Under the pieces are notes generated by a model, which was given only the letters and a program-made list of their open reading frames with translations, was not told where the DNA came from and made no database searches. Made by a program: the position numbers and the translations under genes. Shown here piece after piece: positions 5,881 to 5,967 of a stretch of DNA of 5,967 nucleotides. Within the stretch, counting starts at the first letter, position 1; every line of letters starts with the position of its first letter. Source of the DNA: Chloroflexota bacterium (GTDB taxonomy: Bacteria; Chloroflexota; Limnocylindria; Limnocylindrales; CSP1-4); contig JAJYDP010000327.1 of the NCBI GenBank assembly GCA_021777365.1, positions 1 through 5,967 on the forward strand, given 5' to 3'.

Positions 5881-5967
5881 CGCAGGGCCGGGACGCGGGA
5901 GAGGCGCAGGGCCGGGGCGCGGGAGAGGCGCAGGGCCGGGACGCGGGAGAGGCGCAGGGCCGGGGCG
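5881..5967. repeat. 24-bp tandem repeat, more than 3.5 units, cut by window edge
   Basis: Units of 24 bp begin CGCAGGGCCGGG and end CGGGAGAGG at 5881-5904, 5905-5928 and 5929-5952, with a fourth unit cut at 5967. They differ only at one position, which alternates: units 1 and 3 have GGACG, units 2 and 4 have GGGCG, so the larger period is 48 bp. Because 24 is a multiple of three, the array is open in some frames (for instance AQGRDAGE/AQGRGAGE on the + strand), but no start with a ribosome binding site precedes it in the window. The array may continue beyond the edge. Confidence 0.9.

Larger units (their letters stand above)
5573..5967. other. 395-nt noncoding right end: promoter, leader, short direct repeats, tandem repeat
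   Basis: I see no gene that can be supported here. The frames that stay open are Arg/Ala/Gly-rich, lack ribosome binding sites and show no recognisable motif. The region holds the promoter and leader of the zinc-ribbon gene (5573-5756), short direct repeats at 5798-5859, and the 24-bp tandem repeat from 5881. The start of a further gene beyond the right edge cannot be judged. Confidence 0.5.

Noticed and set aside
5284..5967. CRISPR-like array in the two repeat regions
   Set aside because: The units abut directly with no unique spacers of 25-40 bp and no cas gene is present; these are simple tandem repeats.

Overview
The window is GC-rich, coding-dense bacterial DNA. Short Shine-Dalgarno sites, 4-8 bp gene overlaps and a GTG start fit a high-GC lineage such as Actinomycetota or Chloroflexota, but nothing here fixes the taxon. 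The gene content is that of an anaerobe, or of an organism using low-potential ferredoxin chemistry: two different thiamine-diphosphate-dependent 2-oxoacid:ferredoxin oxidoreductases sit tail to tail.

Layout. On the + strand, positions 2-406 hold the 3' end of a korB-type beta subunit, entering from the left edge. It is followed after 3 nt by a complete korC-type gamma subunit (410-964). A strong inverted repeat at 1002-1035 lies between the converging operons. On the - strand, reading right to left, come a small zinc-ribbon protein (5378-5572), a 244-nt spacer with a GC-rich tandem repeat, then a tightly coupled three-gene unit. That unit is a fused alpha/gamma half of a pyruvate:ferredoxin oxidoreductase (PFOR; 3160-5133), a two-CBS-domain protein (2747-3163), and a ferredoxin/beta half of PFOR (1072-2754). 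The right end (5573-5967) has no supportable gene. It holds a sigma70-like promoter facing the zinc-ribbon gene, some short direct repeats, and a 24-bp tandem repeat that runs off the edge.

How the genes work together. The two PFOR halves keep the domain order of single-chain NifJ and add up to 1217 residues, about the length of NifJ, so the enzyme appears to be NifJ split into two chains. The CBS gene lies exactly at the split and overlaps both neighbours (ATGA upstream, 8 bp downstream), so all three are probably translated together. Both CBS domains keep the residues usually used for adenine-nucleotide binding, which suggests (inference) a nucleotide-sensing partner or regulator of this PFOR. 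Together with the KOR-type enzyme, the locus could exchange pyruvate/acetyl-CoA and 2-oxoglutarate/succinyl-CoA using ferredoxin, in an oxidative or reductive direction. The split PFOR with an embedded CBS gene is the most interesting feature of the window.
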